From the NCBI GenBank assembly GCA_963678675.1, contig OY783192.1, positions 14,430,424 to 14,494,423 on the forward strand: a stretch of DNA of 64,000 nucleotides, written 5' to 3'. Positions 20,745-32,026 of the stretch are shown here, piece after piece (position 1 is the stretch's first letter; each line of letters begins with the position of its first letter). This DNA is from Xiphydria camelus. Lineage: Eukaryota; Arthropoda; Insecta; Hymenoptera; Xiphydriidae. The notes below the pieces were generated by a model. That model was not told where the DNA came from. It was given only the letters and a program-made list of their open reading frames with translations, and did not search any database. Both the position numbers and the translations under genes were made by a program.

Positions 20745-21676
20745 TTAACCCTTAATGGATGTCGATGGGTTGTTTTCGTCCGGGCGAAAAGTTCTTCTCG
20801 AAATTTCTCGAACACCGACGACGCCAGCGCCACTCGAGTGCTACTAAAAAAAAGTTTAGGTACGAGGGTCTGTGAGCGCGCGAGGTGGCAGTTAGTTTCA
20901 CGCGAAATGCCGGAGAGTCAAAATTGGAGCAGGACGTTTTCGACCCATCGACATGAGTAACATAAATAAAAGTAACCGTTCCAAAATTTTTGGTCAAGGT
21001 GCAGTTTAGTTCCTCTTGATAAAATCAAAACAGAGGGGAACAGAAAGGGGTTCATCATGTAGTACCATCAAAGAAGATAGAAAACCAAATCAATGCTGTG
21101 GTCGATGCGGCAAGCCGGTCTGTGAAGATCACCGTATCAATCTTTGCTCAAATTGTTTGTAAAAAAAACTCTTCTCCAACAAAGGTTAAGTTCCTCTTAA
21201 TGTCAGCTGATGTTATTTGCGTACTAATAACATAAATAAATAAGAAGAAAAATTTCCTTTGACATTGAGCGTTTTTTCTCTTTGATACCTCGTTCTAGCC
21301 TCCCAAAAATACGCCTATGTTCCCGTAACTGAATAGGGTATCTGGTTTATTCCTACAATAGCACAATATTTTTTTCCTTAAAGAGCAACCTTTTTACTTT
21401 AAATAACTGTTTGTGAAACCTTTTTTCATGATTTTTACTCACGCTGCAATAAAAAAAAAATTTCTTCACACACTTTGATATTTGATGAAAAAAAATATGG
21501 AAAATAAGAGAAAAAGAAAAATTACTTTGCTCGCTTCAAAAGTACAGTCTGAAGATTGACCATTAATTTTTTCAGATTTTTTCATGAATAATTGCGGGTG
21601 TGGTAGTGCGACGGCGAAAACGACCCATCGACATTCAATTAGGGCGTCGAAAAACACGACATCCATTGAGGATTAA
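20745..21676. mobile_element. piggyBac remnant, 932 bp, TTAA ends
   Basis: The left end is TTAACCCTTAATGGATGTCG and the right end, in reverse complement, TTAATCCTCAATGGATGTCG. ATGTCGATGGGTCGTTTTCG-like motifs recur at about 20759, 20946 (inverted) and 21613 (inverted), as expected for transposase-binding sites. The interior keeps only the 3' end of a transposase gene (21013-21162). Most of the gene has been deleted. Confidence 0.8.
21013..21162 (+). pseudogene. piggyBac transposase C-terminal Cys-rich domain
   Basis: The frame ends at TAA 21160-21162. The last residues contain CCGRCGKPVCEDH and LCSNCL, the CxxC-x4-C-x2-H ... CxxC layout of the zinc-binding cysteine-rich domain that closes piggyBac transposases. 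Nothing of the catalytic core remains inside the element. Confidence 0.75.
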
Positions 21677-22154
21677 CCCTTTAAGTTATACTGGGAGAAT
21701 AGTTTCCGACCAGGCCTAAGTCTCCTAGCTGATGTTTTAATGGGAAACTAATACTACACAAGATAAATGTAAATTCTAATACATATGAAAAAATAATATA
21801 AATAAGTAAGGTAAGGTAAGAGCGTACCAAAAAATAGACGGTGCAAGTACATTTTATCAACATATCAACAAAAACAATAATTTAGATTAGCAACTGCGGA
21901 AATACCTCTTAGATTAGAAAAACATACGTACTCACCAAAAATTACAAATTAAAGATGGCAGCCCCATTCGCTAAGAAACTTGAATAAAAATTGATATGAG
22001 GCACTTGCTCCGTCTATTTTTTTGTACGCTCTTACCCCACCTTACCTTATCTATAATTTAAAAAAACATGAAAACATTTTTTTCATGGCAAGAGATATTA
22101 TATACATAAAAAGAGTTCATATAATGTGTTTTAATATGTGTTTGAAAATTCGAA
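21677..22154. other. Interior of large inverted repeat, nothing recognised
   Basis: AT-rich. It has an imperfect inverted pair, AAGGTAAGGTAAGAGCGTACC near 21810 and GTACGCTCTTACCCCACCTTA near 22024, perhaps the ends of another small element of about 240 bp. No coding sequence recognised. Confidence 0.45.
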
Positions 22155-22952
22155 ATTGCGGGCATTAAAAACGCCCGAGAAAAAGCGGTAGACCGTCCTT
22201 GGTAACACCCCAATGGGAGGCTCGATCGGGAAAGCCCGACTTTCCTTGGCTAGGTGCTTACAGGGTTAATGACCTTGAGTTAAACATTCCGTATAAAACA
22301 GAAGTAGGGTGGGGCGACAGAAAACAAATATGAATACAATCATGAAAGCATAATAGCAGTTGCTTGCTTTTAAATATGTCTAGAATAAAGAAAATAATAA
22401 ATGCTTATGATATATCCAGCTTTTGATGCCCATATAACTTCGAACCAGATAGTCGCACGCAAAACACACCGAACATTTTTTATAGATAATTTAATTTGCT
22501 TTTTAATTTTGGTAACTACATATTTTACTCTAAAGTTTATAGAAATCGAGTTATTGACAAATTATTATTATTATTGTAAAATTATATGACTAAATAAAAT
22601 ATTTTAAATCGATTAAAATAATTTGGTCGCTTTCAATAAAATTGTTTTGAATGTTTTTGGACGATATTTAGTCAAGGGAGTGAAATTATAGATAATTCAA
22701 TTTAAAAAAATTAAATATTCAATATTCGATAAAAAATAGAAAAAATTGTGATCACATCTCAAACTGCGGCTTAAAAGTTGCGTAATATGGAGTAGAATTT
22801 TGGGAATTTTTTTTTTAATCGAAGGGGTCGGGTTTTTTAAAATGTCGATTTTAATCTATAAACGTTAATAACTAAGTGATAATTACTTCGAATAATTTTC
22901 TTTTATTTATTTTCTGAAACTACATTCAAAGACGAAAAAAATGATACCCTAC
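22155..22952. repeat. Right arm of large inverted repeat
   Basis: Reverse-complement partner of 13590-14313 plus 19060-19762. It lacks both the LINE and the 270-bp MITE and so shows the pre-insertion state. The arms behave like very long TIRs of one DNA element, with 19763-22154 as its interior. The outer ends are not clean: beyond 22952 a block of about 40 bp containing GAGCGAAATCGAAGAGGGTC also occurs at 13279, in direct orientation. Confidence 0.7.
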
Positions 22953-24044
22953 TTTTTATGAGCGAAATCGAAGAGGGTCGGGTCAAAAACTCGGTGATTT
23001 AGCATGGAAAATGCCCCATATACATTCTGTACGCTTACTAGCCCTACTAGCCCTACTACACCTACTTATAACGTAGATTCATATTCCAGTATTTCTTACG
23101 CGTATAGCTAATTTTACAAAATGTCACCTGGAATAAGTTACAATAGTAGCAATTACTCAGACGCAGAAGTAACAGTCTCTGAAGATGACCATGTCTCAAA
23201 AAATTATGAATCTTCTTCCAACGACGAAGACGATATTCCACAACAGAATTAGTACACGTAAATTAGACATATAAACATGGAATAAGAGAAATAATTTATA
23301 AAGTTTTCATATTACGTATACATTTTCCTAATGGGATCAGGAACAAAACCCTACAAAGTTCCCAATTGTCCAGTGTCCGCAACATCCCTTATTTTACAAA
23401 AAACCACCCCCGGATCGTACATTGTACCGGTTTTTCTCAATTTTCTCGTAAACCATTGTTCAAACGTAAAAAATGTATAGAGCCAAAAATGTTCGCCATT
23501 AAATTTTACACAAAAACTGTTATATAAATATGTTAGGTAATCCTTACTGAATTCTCGAAAAATACGTTTAAAGTTAAGGATAGTCTTTGGCAGGCCGTTA
23601 AAATATGTCAAGTTCAGCGAGACGTCAACGCACTTGTGACACAAACTTATGGTATGCGATACTGTGATTATTTACGGATTTTAGTTAGTGTTGTTCCTGT
23701 CAATACAATGGGTTTTTGGTATACAGTAGTTAAGCGGTCCACAGGCTTGTGATTTGCACCCAGGTTATTTTCGAAAAAATTTAGATAGCAATATCAAAAT
23801 GGTGGAATAGGTACAATGAAAGTTTTCTGTGCACAGTAGGATCCCCTTGGAGTTCACAAGATCAAAAACATTCATCTGATTAAGATCAAATAAGGGTCAA
23901 TTCAACTCTTGGGTCTCAGATTTGAGGTTATATAGCATGCGTGAAAAACGCCATAATCTTGATAATACAGTGCACCTACTGTCACGACAAATTCGATGAC
24001 CCCCTCGATGGCCTAATCCCCGTCGCGATGCTCAGGGGCTGTCC
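22953..24044. other. Mostly non-coding, two weak ORFs
   Basis: Apart from the coding-like frame at 23004-23252, a minus-strand frame at 23351-23644 (97 codons, Phe/Lys/Arg-rich) has natural-looking composition but no motif I recognise. No terminal repeats were found. Confidence 0.4.
23004..23252 (+). pseudogene. Short coding-like frame with one internal stop
   Basis: From ATG at 23004 to TAG at 23250-23252 the frame has 82 codons with a single TAG at about codon 36. The first part is Thr/Ser/Pro/Tyr-rich (TSPTSPTTPT); the second is acidic and Ser-rich (YSDAEVTVSEDD, SSSNDEDD). This resembles the disordered N-terminus of a transposase or other nuclear protein. It lies just outside the right arm of the large inverted repeat. 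Identity unknown. Confidence 0.35.
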
Positions 24045-24175
24045 ATAAATGAAGTCACGCCAATTTTCGAGACTTACCCCCCTCCTCTTGTTACAGTATG
24101 TCACGCCGACACAGACCACTCCTGAAAAATTACGCCATGCTTATTGGGACTTCTTCCCCCCTCCCCTGTCGTCTT
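24045..24175 (+). mobile_element. Terminus of GGGGCTGTCCATAAAT-type element
   Basis: GGGGCTGTCCATAAATGAAG followed by C-rich TTACCCCCCTCC and CCCCTCCCC blocks matches a very common arthropod DNA-element end type. A diverged relative is at 31858-32026. The far end was not found. Confidence 0.45.
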
Positions 24176-24380
24176 TTTCATTTTCCCATGTTTTCACGTC
24201 TTCACTTTCCTATGGTGTGCAAACTTAGTCTTCTCCCCAAGGAAGTAATAGATTTTCCTAAAATATATAATAATCTAAAAAACAGCATTTTTGAAAATAA
24301 AAATTGTATTAAATTATATTCAATGACATATTATCTGTATAAAGAAAAATGTAACTGTCCGTTTGTGCCCTTTTAAGATC

Positions 24381-24455
24381 TCCGAAAGTTCTTTACCGAT
24401 TCCTTTGAAATTTTGACAGAATGTTGCAGTCCAATACGAGCGTGTTCTCGTATAC
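24381..24455 (+). repeat. Helitron-like tail fragment, copy 1
   Basis: AAAGTTCTTTACCGATTCC and TTGAAATTTTGACAGAATG, repeated at 24872 and 27777 with about 85% identity. The copy at 27777-27942 shows that this sequence lies upstream of a Helitron-like 3' end. Confidence 0.5.
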
Positions 24456-24871
24456 GGGAGACTGGGGCGGTTTGAGACAAGGGAGGGATGAGACACGGTT
24501 TTTTTCATATAATATGTTAAGTAGCGATATCTGCTGTCTATAAGTTTAACTCTTTGATCAACTACATCACTACTACACCGCCGGAACGACATTAGTTGTG
24601 CAGAAACCGTTGTTTTGAGAGGACATGTCAAATTGTAGCTCAAACTAAATTTTTTTGTTGACTTCGTGGTTGCTTGATGAAAGGTAAGGTGCGAAATCGA
24701 AATAGTTCTCCAAGTATATTGACAATAGGTAAGTTTTGAATTAAACATGTAGTGGTCAAGTGGAAAAGATGCTATATACAAATTTTTTGGGAAGTGTTTT
24801 GTTGTAAAATTACACTTAGGGAGACTTGAGACATTGATTATAGGGAGCTGTCCCTAGACCGACACCGATTC
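24456..24871. other. Insert between two tail copies
   Basis: Contains GGGGCGGTTTGAGACAAGGG at the left and GGGAGACTTGAGACATTG at the right, direct-orientation relatives. It may be a deleted element with such ends. Nothing coding was recognised. Confidence 0.35.
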
Positions 24872-24944
24872 ACGAAAGTTCTTCACCGATTGCTTTGAAA
24901 TTTTGACGCAACGTTGCAGTCGAATATGAGCGTGTTTTTATATA

Positions 24945-25473
24945 TTGGGTTGACGCAAAAGTTTGTCCCGTTTTCGGCAGTAAAAGGCATTGCATCGCAA
25001 AACCGAAGTATTATATTATCTACTTGGCACGTGTGAAGTTTTGGTGTTATTTGATAGTAGGAATATCAGATAATATTTGGGGAAAATTTGGTGTTATTTG
25101 GTTGTTTTTTGAATTTCTTGAAGCATTAAAAGTGGCAGAAAATGAGCATTTTCTACATATTATGCTTTTTAGTATCTGAAAGGGCAAGAATGCTTCGCAT
25201 ATGCAACAAAAGATATGGTTGTATACGGTGAGGGTGCTCTTAATAATTCTACATACCGTAAATGGTTTAGAAAGTTTTGTGACAGAAATTATAATATTTA
25301 ACAAAATTCAAAAAAACAACCAAATAACACCATTCCCCCCCCCCCCCAAATTTCTCTGATGTTCCTACTATCAAATACCACCAAAACTCCACACGTGCCA
25401 AGTAGATAATACTTCGGTTTTACGATGCAATGCCTTTTACTGCCGAAAACGGGACGAACTTTTGCATCAACCC
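24945..25473 (+). mobile_element. mariner relic, deleted
   Basis: Inverted ends of more than 100 bp, GGGTTGACGCAAAAGTTTGT at the left and GGGTTGATGCAAAAGTTCGT in reverse complement, flanked by TATA/TA, as expected for Tc1/mariner insertion at TA. Only the first fifth or so of the transposase gene is left (25138-25300). A run of C at about 25336-25345 marks a fragile spot. Confidence 0.8.
25138..25300 (+). pseudogene. mariner transposase N-terminal fragment
   Basis: NEHFLHIMLF, then a stop, KGKNASHMQQKI, then a frameshift into VYGEGALNNSTYRKWFRKF. This is the first helix-turn-helix region of mariner transposases, in the right order. The catalytic DD(D/E) domain is absent. Confidence 0.75.
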
Positions 25474-26147
25474 TATACCTACTATTTACATTACCTACTC
25501 CCTTAAGGGGTAAATAAATCGACATGTAAATATTCGTTTGTCTATAATCTTAAATCTTCGAAATAGTCGGAGAGCTGGCGTACAAAATGTGCAAGAGTTT
25601 TCTCCTATCTGGTACAATTCTAGTGAATTACAATTGGGCTGTAAAACGTCACTGTACAGTTAGCCGGTCTGGTTTTGGGACACCTGGCATTCGCGCGCCA
25701 CCAAAGGTGTCAGAATAATTAGGTTCGTGCAACTGTTTTCTACTAGCTCCAAATTCATTTGTAATTAGTCTATGCAATAAAAAACTCAAAACAAACAGTC
25801 AGCCAGCAAAAGAGTGGGACACGGCCAGTCAGCATTACTGTAAAGTTGTAGAAAAAATTAAGTTCATGCAAGTGTTTTCTCCAAACTCAAATTTTTCAAT
25901 ATGTTAATTCATTCAATAACAACTATAAATCAACCAGTCAGACCTCATTTATATAGAACCCACACAGTCAGCAGTTCAGAGAAGTTGCGATAATAAGTAC
26001 GCGCGACTTCTCAAAAACAATCATCCGCGCAAGGGATGACCCTTGCTCTAAAACAAGAGACTACGTAGTTAAGGCATCTGGCGACCAACTGTATCTCGAG
26101 CGAAGCGGAGAACAATGAATAAAGAATATTTGCCAGCACTGCTGTAG

Positions 26148-26281
26148 AGAATAGTTATTTTCGTTATTAGGGCGTGAAGCGCTGTTTCTAACGAGTGTGA
26201 AGTTTGCCGCACGAGCGAAGCGAGTACGGCAATCACACTCGTTAGAACGGCGCGAAACAACCGAATAACGAATTCTATTTT
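26148..26281. mobile_element. 134-bp hairpin MITE, uninterrupted copy
   Basis: Stem sequences AGAATAGTTATTTTCGTTAT and its partner, then CTAACGAGTGTGAAG / its mirror around CCGCACGAGCGAAGCGAG. Same family as 2883-3114. Confidence 0.75.
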
Positions 26282-26291
26282 TTGTCACTAA

Positions 26292-26431
26292 GGGCCGATA
26301 TTACAATATCAGGTTAAACCGAAGGTTACAGGTTACCGCTGGTTTTGGTATATTTCGTGTCACACGAACATATACCAAAAACAGCGGTAACCTGTAACCT
26401 TCGGTTTAAACTGACATTGTAATATCGGCCC
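26292..26431. mobile_element. PIF/Harbinger-like MITE, copy 3, exact TAA TSD
   Basis: Starts GGGCCGATATTACAAT and ends with its perfect complement; TAA directly precedes and follows. The loop has TTTGGTATATTTCGTGTCAC. This is the best-preserved copy and fixes the family's ends and 3-bp target duplication. Confidence 0.8.
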
Positions 26432-26456
26432 TAAGTGTCAAATACGAGGTTGACGA

Positions 26457-26492
26457 TTTCACGCACTGCGCAGGTTATTTCACGCACTGCGC
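26457..26492 (+). repeat. Short direct repeat
   Basis: TTTCACGCACTGCGCA occurs twice, 20 bp apart. Confidence 0.7.
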
Positions 26493-26729
26493 AACTTTTC
26501 ACGAATTGGTGTGTGAAAGATGATTTCACATGCGTCGAGGACGCCCATGAAACCGAGCATTTGACACTGAGTGACAAAAAGAAACGTTTCCTCAGTTTTT
26601 CTCGGGCCAGGGCGGATTCGAGGTGTAAGGCTCTGGTGCATGTATTTGTGTGTTAGTTGGGGAGAAACGAATTAAAATCTTCAGTACGCGACAGATGACA
26701 CTACATTCGTGCGTTGTGAAGCAAATATT

Positions 26730-26990
26730 ATGGAGAAATGTGTGGTTCATTGTGTATTTTGTTTGAAAAAAAGGAGACAATATACTGCCCTTAACAGAAA
26801 GTAGTATTGCAAAATGCCAATCATTTTTAAAAATTCGTCGGGACAATAGTTTATCGTTTAATAATGTAGTGCTGCCATCAGTTCCCAATGATATCGATGG
26901 TTATCATGTGCCATGTTATAGAAAATTTACGGCTTTGAGCAAGAAAGTGAGAGAAGTCCTGCGGGATAGAATTAATATATCTGAAAAGAG
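26730..26990 (+). pseudogene. First coding exon of a transposon protein
   Basis: ATG at 26730 opens MEKCVVHCVFCLKK; a one-base shift near 26795 moves to the frame with SSIAKCQSFLKIRR, GYHVPCYRKFTALSKK and ends at a consensus donor (AAGAG then GTAAGT at 26991). The CxxC near the start and the YHxxCYRKFT segment suggest a zinc-binding N-terminal module. It is the kind that precedes the GCDTTS/CXC region in the uncharacterised transposon proteins noted at 19745-20470, though the two fragments belong to different insertions. Confidence 0.5.
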
Positions 26991-27776
26991 GTAAGTCAAT
27001 TAGACTCTATATTATTAATACACTTTCCTGGCGGGGCCCACAATTATTTTTTTGCTGTTGTCAAAATCATTGAAGCGATTTCTATATTATTTGAGTACAT
27101 TTACCATAAAATTGAAATTTGAATAAAAGAAATAATAAAAGAAAATTGAATAGTTGTTATCCCTCTTCTTTCATTACACCTTCCTTCATTACTTTTGGTG
27201 TAATCATTGTTTATGTCTTGATTGTAATCGTTAATTTTAATTTTGTTTAAATTATCATATTTTTTATGATGTTTTTTGGATATGAGTACAGTATTTCCAG
27301 TAAAATTATGATTCTTATGATTGTTATTGAGAAGTCGCGCGTACTTATTATCGCAACTTCTCTGAACTGCTGACTGAGTGGGTTCTATATAAATGAGGTC
27401 TGACTGATTGATTTATAGTTGTTATTGAATTAATTAACATATTTAAAATTTTGAGTTTGGAGAAAACACTTGCATGAACTTAATTTTTTCTACAACTTTA
27501 CAGTAATGCTGACTGGCCGTGTCCCACTCTTTTGCTGGCTGACTGTTTGTTTTGAGTTTTTTATTGCATAAACTAATTATAAATTAATTTGGAGCTAGTA
27601 GAAAACAGTTGCACGAAGCTAATTATTCTGACACCTTTGGTGGCGCGCGAACGCCAGGTGTCCCAAAACCAGACCAGCTAACTGTACAGTGACGTTTTAC
27701 AGCCCAATTGTAATTCACTAGAATTGTACCAGATAGGAGAAAACTCTTGCACATTTTGTACGCCAGCTCTTGGACT

Positions 27777-27942
27777 AAAAGTTCTTCATCGATTGCTTTG
27801 AATTTTGACACAACGTTGCTTTCGAATACGCGCGTTTCTTTTATATACCTACTATCTGTATACCTACTCCCTTAAGGGGAAAAATAGAGAATGAGATTAT
27901 ATTTCGTGATTCACGCGAACGAAGTCGCGAAGGGAAAGCTAG
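27777..27942 (+). mobile_element. Helitron-like 3' end
   Basis: Longest copy of the tail also seen at 24381 and 24872. It ends with a small hairpin (CGCGAACGAAGTCGCG at about 27914-27929) followed after about 9 bp by CTAG at 27939-27942, as in Helitron termini (hairpin then CTRR). The next base is A where Helitrons normally abut T, so the call is tentative. Confidence 0.5.
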
Positions 27943-28556
27943 ATGTCACACATGTGACAGATAAAAGCATGCTTTTAAACAATTTCTATATCTGCACAGA
28001 CAATGGAATAACAACAAAAATGATCGCGTACAGCTAGTAGTAAAATTATTTGACCATTATTCTCTCTCTCTCTCAAAGCACATCGAGCAGCACACATTTC
28101 ATTAAGGCTATAGCATAACAACGAGGGCTTGCTTTCCGTAGTAGACGAAAACAGTGACGAGGATTAAAATTGTTTTTCTGTCAAATATGTAATTTGTAAC
28201 TGGATATAAAAGTAAGAAACAAGGGTTCTTTCATATTTAATTTGCAATGAAGCAACCGCACTATAAAGCATTTGTGGTTAAAAAAGCATACAAAACAGTC
28301 TCTTTGGACCTATTTCTTAATTTAATATAATTTTTATAAAATGAAGAGAAGTGAGAGGCCAGAAGACTTACAGAAGTGAAGCACCCCGTATCGTGAGACG
28401 CGAGCTCGTTCATAGTAAAGGAAGCATTGAAATAATAATAAATAAATAAATAATATCATTGAAAGACTGTTCCAAAAAATTAACAATTATCATATGCCGA
28501 ATTACCATAAAAGTGGAAAAATTCCTTTGTAGTGAATGTACAGTGTATATCATATA
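27943..28556. other. Non-coding, nothing recognised
   Basis: Contains a short TC run at 28061-28074 and a TGTCACACATGTGACA palindrome near 27946. No gene recognised. Confidence 0.4.
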
Positions 28557-29014
28557 TACAGGGTGATTCGAAATGGGCGCACTTCCTCTCGTAGAGAGAT
28601 TCTTCGCAAAAAACTGAACCGAAAGTTCCTGTACAAAATTGTTGTGCTCCGCCTAGTCTACAAGATAATCCAGTTCGAAAATATCCAATCCAAAGTCAGA
28701 TTCAAGGGACAACCAGGGCCGTGATAACTGGGGCCAACTTCATAAGATTAGTGAGTAAGCATTCTATAGTTAGTCCTATCTGTTTCGCATTCGACTTTAT
28801 CGCGATACATAATTTGTCTGTCAGTCTTATGAAGTTGGCCCCAGTTATCACGGCCCTGATTGTCCCTTGAATCTGACTTTGGATTGGATATTTTCGAACT
28901 GGATTATCTTGTAAACTAGGCGGAGCACAAAAATTTTGTACAGGAACTTTCGGTTCAGTTTTTTGCGAAGAATCTCTCTACGAGAGGAAGTGCGCCCATT
29001 TCGAATCACCCTGT
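28557..29014. mobile_element. 458-bp palindromic element, TACAGGG ends
   Basis: Arms of about 185 bp are nearly identical; ends TACAGGGTGATTCGAAATGG and its mirror, set in TA-rich sequence. The TACAGGGTG terminus is widespread in insect MITEs; TA target duplication is likely but masked by the flanking TA run. The spacer is about 90 bp. No coding sequence. Confidence 0.8.
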
Positions 29015-30420
29015 ATATATATAGATGGTAGGTGATGAGTCGTGTATATTTGTTAATATTTTTCAGTGGGGTTCACTTCCGATGTAATTGGAAATATTGT
29101 TATTAAGGACATTCCAATGAAAAAAATGAGCAAAAAATTGAAGGTGTTCCAATTAATTATGTCCTAAAAAAATTGTTTAAAAACCACATTATTTTTGTCG
29201 AATTTTCAAACAAAAATTCAAGATATTTTTTTTGGAATTGGCTTTTCAGAAAGAGTAACATATTTTTTCATGAAAATCGGTCGAGCCGTTCCGGAGAAAA
29301 AGCTGTTTTTCGATTTTACTTCCCCCCCTCATAACTCCCCTCCTATCCTAGCGATTAGGGGTCTAAAAATTTAGGAGGTTTAGTTTCTCATAGATGCCTA
29401 TCGATCATATAAATTTGGTGCTGATACACGTGGGGGCAAATTTCACATGCTTATTCCGCTAGGCCCTTTTAAGGTCTTTTTCTACACAAGAATGGCTATC
29501 GCCGGTACTAGCCATGCAATTATTCATTAATATTTAAACACATTAATAAGCAATTCATGTTGCAAATATGAGGTCAAATTTTCAAAAGTCCGTCATTTGT
29601 TTTGTTTTTATCGAAAGTATAAAATCTTAGTTCCGGCTATAACAGGAACTCTATACTTCAAGAATCGACTTAAATTTCTGCTTTCAGACATTCCAAAGTC
29701 GAGATATCGTGTCAACCAGATATCGACAGGTCTCGTGATTTACAATAAGAATGATGGCTTTAAAATGGATTTTTCAAAAGCAATTATTGTTTGAAATATG
29801 TATAACATTTATTTATATTATTTTAGTTACTTTATTGTTGTCTTTTCGTAATAAAATATTAAACATGATATTATGAAAACTTATTTAATTATGATTGCCA
29901 TGACTCGCTATTGGATATTATCGAAAAGAAATGTGTTTGTGTCTTTCAGTCAGTTCAGGGTCAGAATTGACCCGGTTTTGGGATCTAGTTTTAAAATTAT
30001 TTTGGTACGGCGAGGATTAAGCGACTTTACCAAGAAAGAAAATCATCGAAGAACCAAGAAAACATTTTTCCTCACTCATACCCATTTCGAGGCCTTTTCC
30101 AGTCTACTTTTAGACCGTAAGATGGCGTTTTTCCCGCGTGACACCGACTAGGAATCCGTGTGTAGAGTATTAAAATCACTTTACTCGGACTGACGCGAAT
30201 ACTTAGTCGAAGTAACGGGACGTGAAATAAGCAGAGTATAGCTATCTCACTTCGTCAGAGCTGACACTGTTGCACTCTGATTGGCGCGATTGCTTAGTCC
30301 GAAGAGGGTCTTTTTCAAATTGCCGATCGCAACGTGAAATTAACCGTATCGAATCGATTCATTCGAGTCGACTGATGGACGCACGACAGTATACCGAACC
30401 TATAAGTGCAAAATCAAAAT
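29015..30420. other. Non-coding or 5' region of a candidate gene
   Basis: AT-rich to about 29930, with no protein recognised. 30160-30420 is less AT-rich and could be a promoter/leader of the exon at 30421. No clear TATA-initiator pair was found. Confidence 0.35.
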
Positions 30421-30481
30421 ATGGATAGAAAAAGCGTCATTATCCCGAACAGCGATGAAGAAGGCGATGAAATGGGCATTC
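30421..30481 (+). CDS. Candidate first exon, acidic N-terminus
   Basis: ATG opens MDRKSVIIPNSDEEGDEMG and meets a donor-like C/GTGAGG at 30481-30482; without splicing the frame stops at 30493-30495. Acidic Ser/Asp/Glu starts are usual for piggyBac-type transposases, and a piggyBac-like terminal exon follows 1.8 kb downstream (32325-32597). The two exons are not in matching phase, so at least one more exon would be needed. Very tentative. Confidence 0.25.
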
Positions 30482-30511
30482 GTGAGGAAAAATAGTATAT
30501 ATCATTCGGCT

Positions 30512-30646
30512 TTAATCCTCGGATTTTTCAATCTGTTTATGTCGTAGAACGAGGTATGGTGGGAAGATGGGGCTCGCCTTCGTCCCCCCACCGTCCCTCA
30601 TGCTACGACTTAAACATAGTCTGAAAAAGCCTCGGATTACCGCCTT
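30512..30646. repeat. Hairpin, possible MITE
   Basis: Arms of about 60 bp with small mismatches: GGCTTTAATCCTCGGATTTT at the left pairs with the 3' side ending GGATTACCGCC. Confidence 0.6.
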
Positions 30647-30834
30647 ATGACATGATACTATTCTCTGTCAGTCTAAGACCTCTAATAGTATAGGTATGTG
30701 CGAAAAGAAATAAAATTCTAAGAACATATTTACCATGAAAAAAATTCTTAAAAAAAGACCTCGTTTTAGGAGACTACCCCCTTAAGGTAGTTTAAGTCAC
30801 AATCTGGCCGTAAATTTCTAGAAATGATACTAGG

Positions 30835-31177
30835 TAAATACTAGAAAAGTTGAACTTATTTCGCCTATATGAAATGCAAAAATGAGGATTCCAATAAATG
30901 TTTCACGTAAAAACCGATCGAACTTAGACCGCTATAAGCTTTCTCTTGAATTAGCGAGAAAATTGTGAAAATAAGAAATCATTGCTAGCAGACAGTTACA
31001 TTGCAGCAACTGTCTGTTAGCAATACTATCTCTTATTAGTAACTTCCCGATTTGACAATTTTCTTACTAATATGAAAAAAAGAGCTTATGGCGGTCTAAG
31101 TTCGATCTCCTAACACGAAACACTCATTCGAATCATTGTTTTTGTTTTCCATATAGGCGAAATAAGTCTACAACTTT
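30835..31177. mobile_element. Palindromic element with central hairpin
   Basis: Outer arms of about 110 bp (ACTTATTTCGCCTATATG and GATCGAACTTAGACCGC blocks mirrored) enclose a tight inner hairpin, ATTGCTAGCAGACAGTT with its complement around about 31000. No coding. Confidence 0.65.
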
Positions 31178-31857
31178 TTATTGATTATTGACTAGGATTT
31201 CTTCTTATTCAGTATCATATTGGTTGGAAATATGACCCAGGACACTCTCTGAAAGACGTAAAAACTGTAATACAGATAAAATTGTTATTCCTCATAGAAG
31301 ATTCTAAATAGCAATACGTAGACAACACTACGATAGAACTCCAAGACATTTCTGTACATGATTATGGATTATTCCGACGAAAAGTTCAGGGGTTTCGTTT
31401 GCTTTGTTGATGCATTGCCCTGAAAAGTAAGATTTTCCATCAAGAAGGTAGCACTTTCTGGATCCTCAATTTGAAGCGCCTAATGGCTAGTTTCGATGAT
31501 ACAATTCTGACTACACAATCGTGACTCAAGCCACCTTAAGATAAAAGATACCTTGTAGTAAATGTTATGTTACACCCTGATTAACTCTGGAACTGAATTC
31601 CAGAGCCAAATCCTTTACAATTTACTACATATTTTTTATACTGTTTTTTACATGGTTACAATAATTTAATTTCTTCTTTTAATTAATGTAATTTATTTCT
31701 TGAATTCATAATCTGTCTTCTTTTTGATATGATGATTCATTGTTGTCTATCCTAACAAGTCATAGATTTGCTAATTTATTTTTTGATATTTATATTTCAT
31801 TCTCTATGCTATCAAGCTATTAAGCTATCAAATCATCCTACTCTGTTAGCGTGTAGG
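31178..31857. other. Non-coding, nothing recognised
   Basis: AT-rich, no ORF with family features. It would be intronic if the 30421 and 32325 exons belong together. Confidence 0.4.
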
Positions 31858-32026
31858 GCCTATTCACAAATAATATCACACAGATGAGGCGTGGGAGAGG
31901 GCTCGAGCAGAGTGTGATGTTGTGCGTTAAGCTTAATGGAAAGTTAATGGAAAATGCATGACAGAAAGGAAGAAGGAGGGGAGCAAATCTTCAGAATTGT
32001 CGCGACGTCATTTATGGTTAGCTCTA
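31858..32026. mobile_element. Diverged MITE, GGGCCTATTCACAAAT ends
   Basis: GGGCCTATTCACAAATAATA at the left and, in reverse complement, AGCTAACCATAAATGACGTC at the right show the diverged CATAAATTACGTCAC terminal pattern also at 24045. It has a purine-rich GGGAGAGGG centre. Confidence 0.4.

Larger units (their letters stand above)
24872..25520 (+). mobile_element. Helitron-like tail, copy 2, split by mariner
   Basis: The left part 24872-24944 and the right part 25474-25520 (TACCTACTCCCTTAAGGGG) together match 27777-27890. The gap between them is exactly the mariner relic. Confidence 0.5.
25565..27776 (+). mobile_element. 2.2-kb element with 460-bp TIRs
   Basis: Arms 25565-26028 and 27318-27776 are inverted copies at about 90% identity, ends AGTCGGAGAGCTGGCG and, in reverse complement, AGTCCAAGAGCTGGCG. 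AAA lies just outside a possible TAGTC / GACTA border, so a 3-bp duplication is possible. The interior has one coding exon of a transposon protein (26730-26990) and two nested MITEs. The rest of the gene is deleted. The right end adjoins a Helitron-like tail. Confidence 0.7.
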
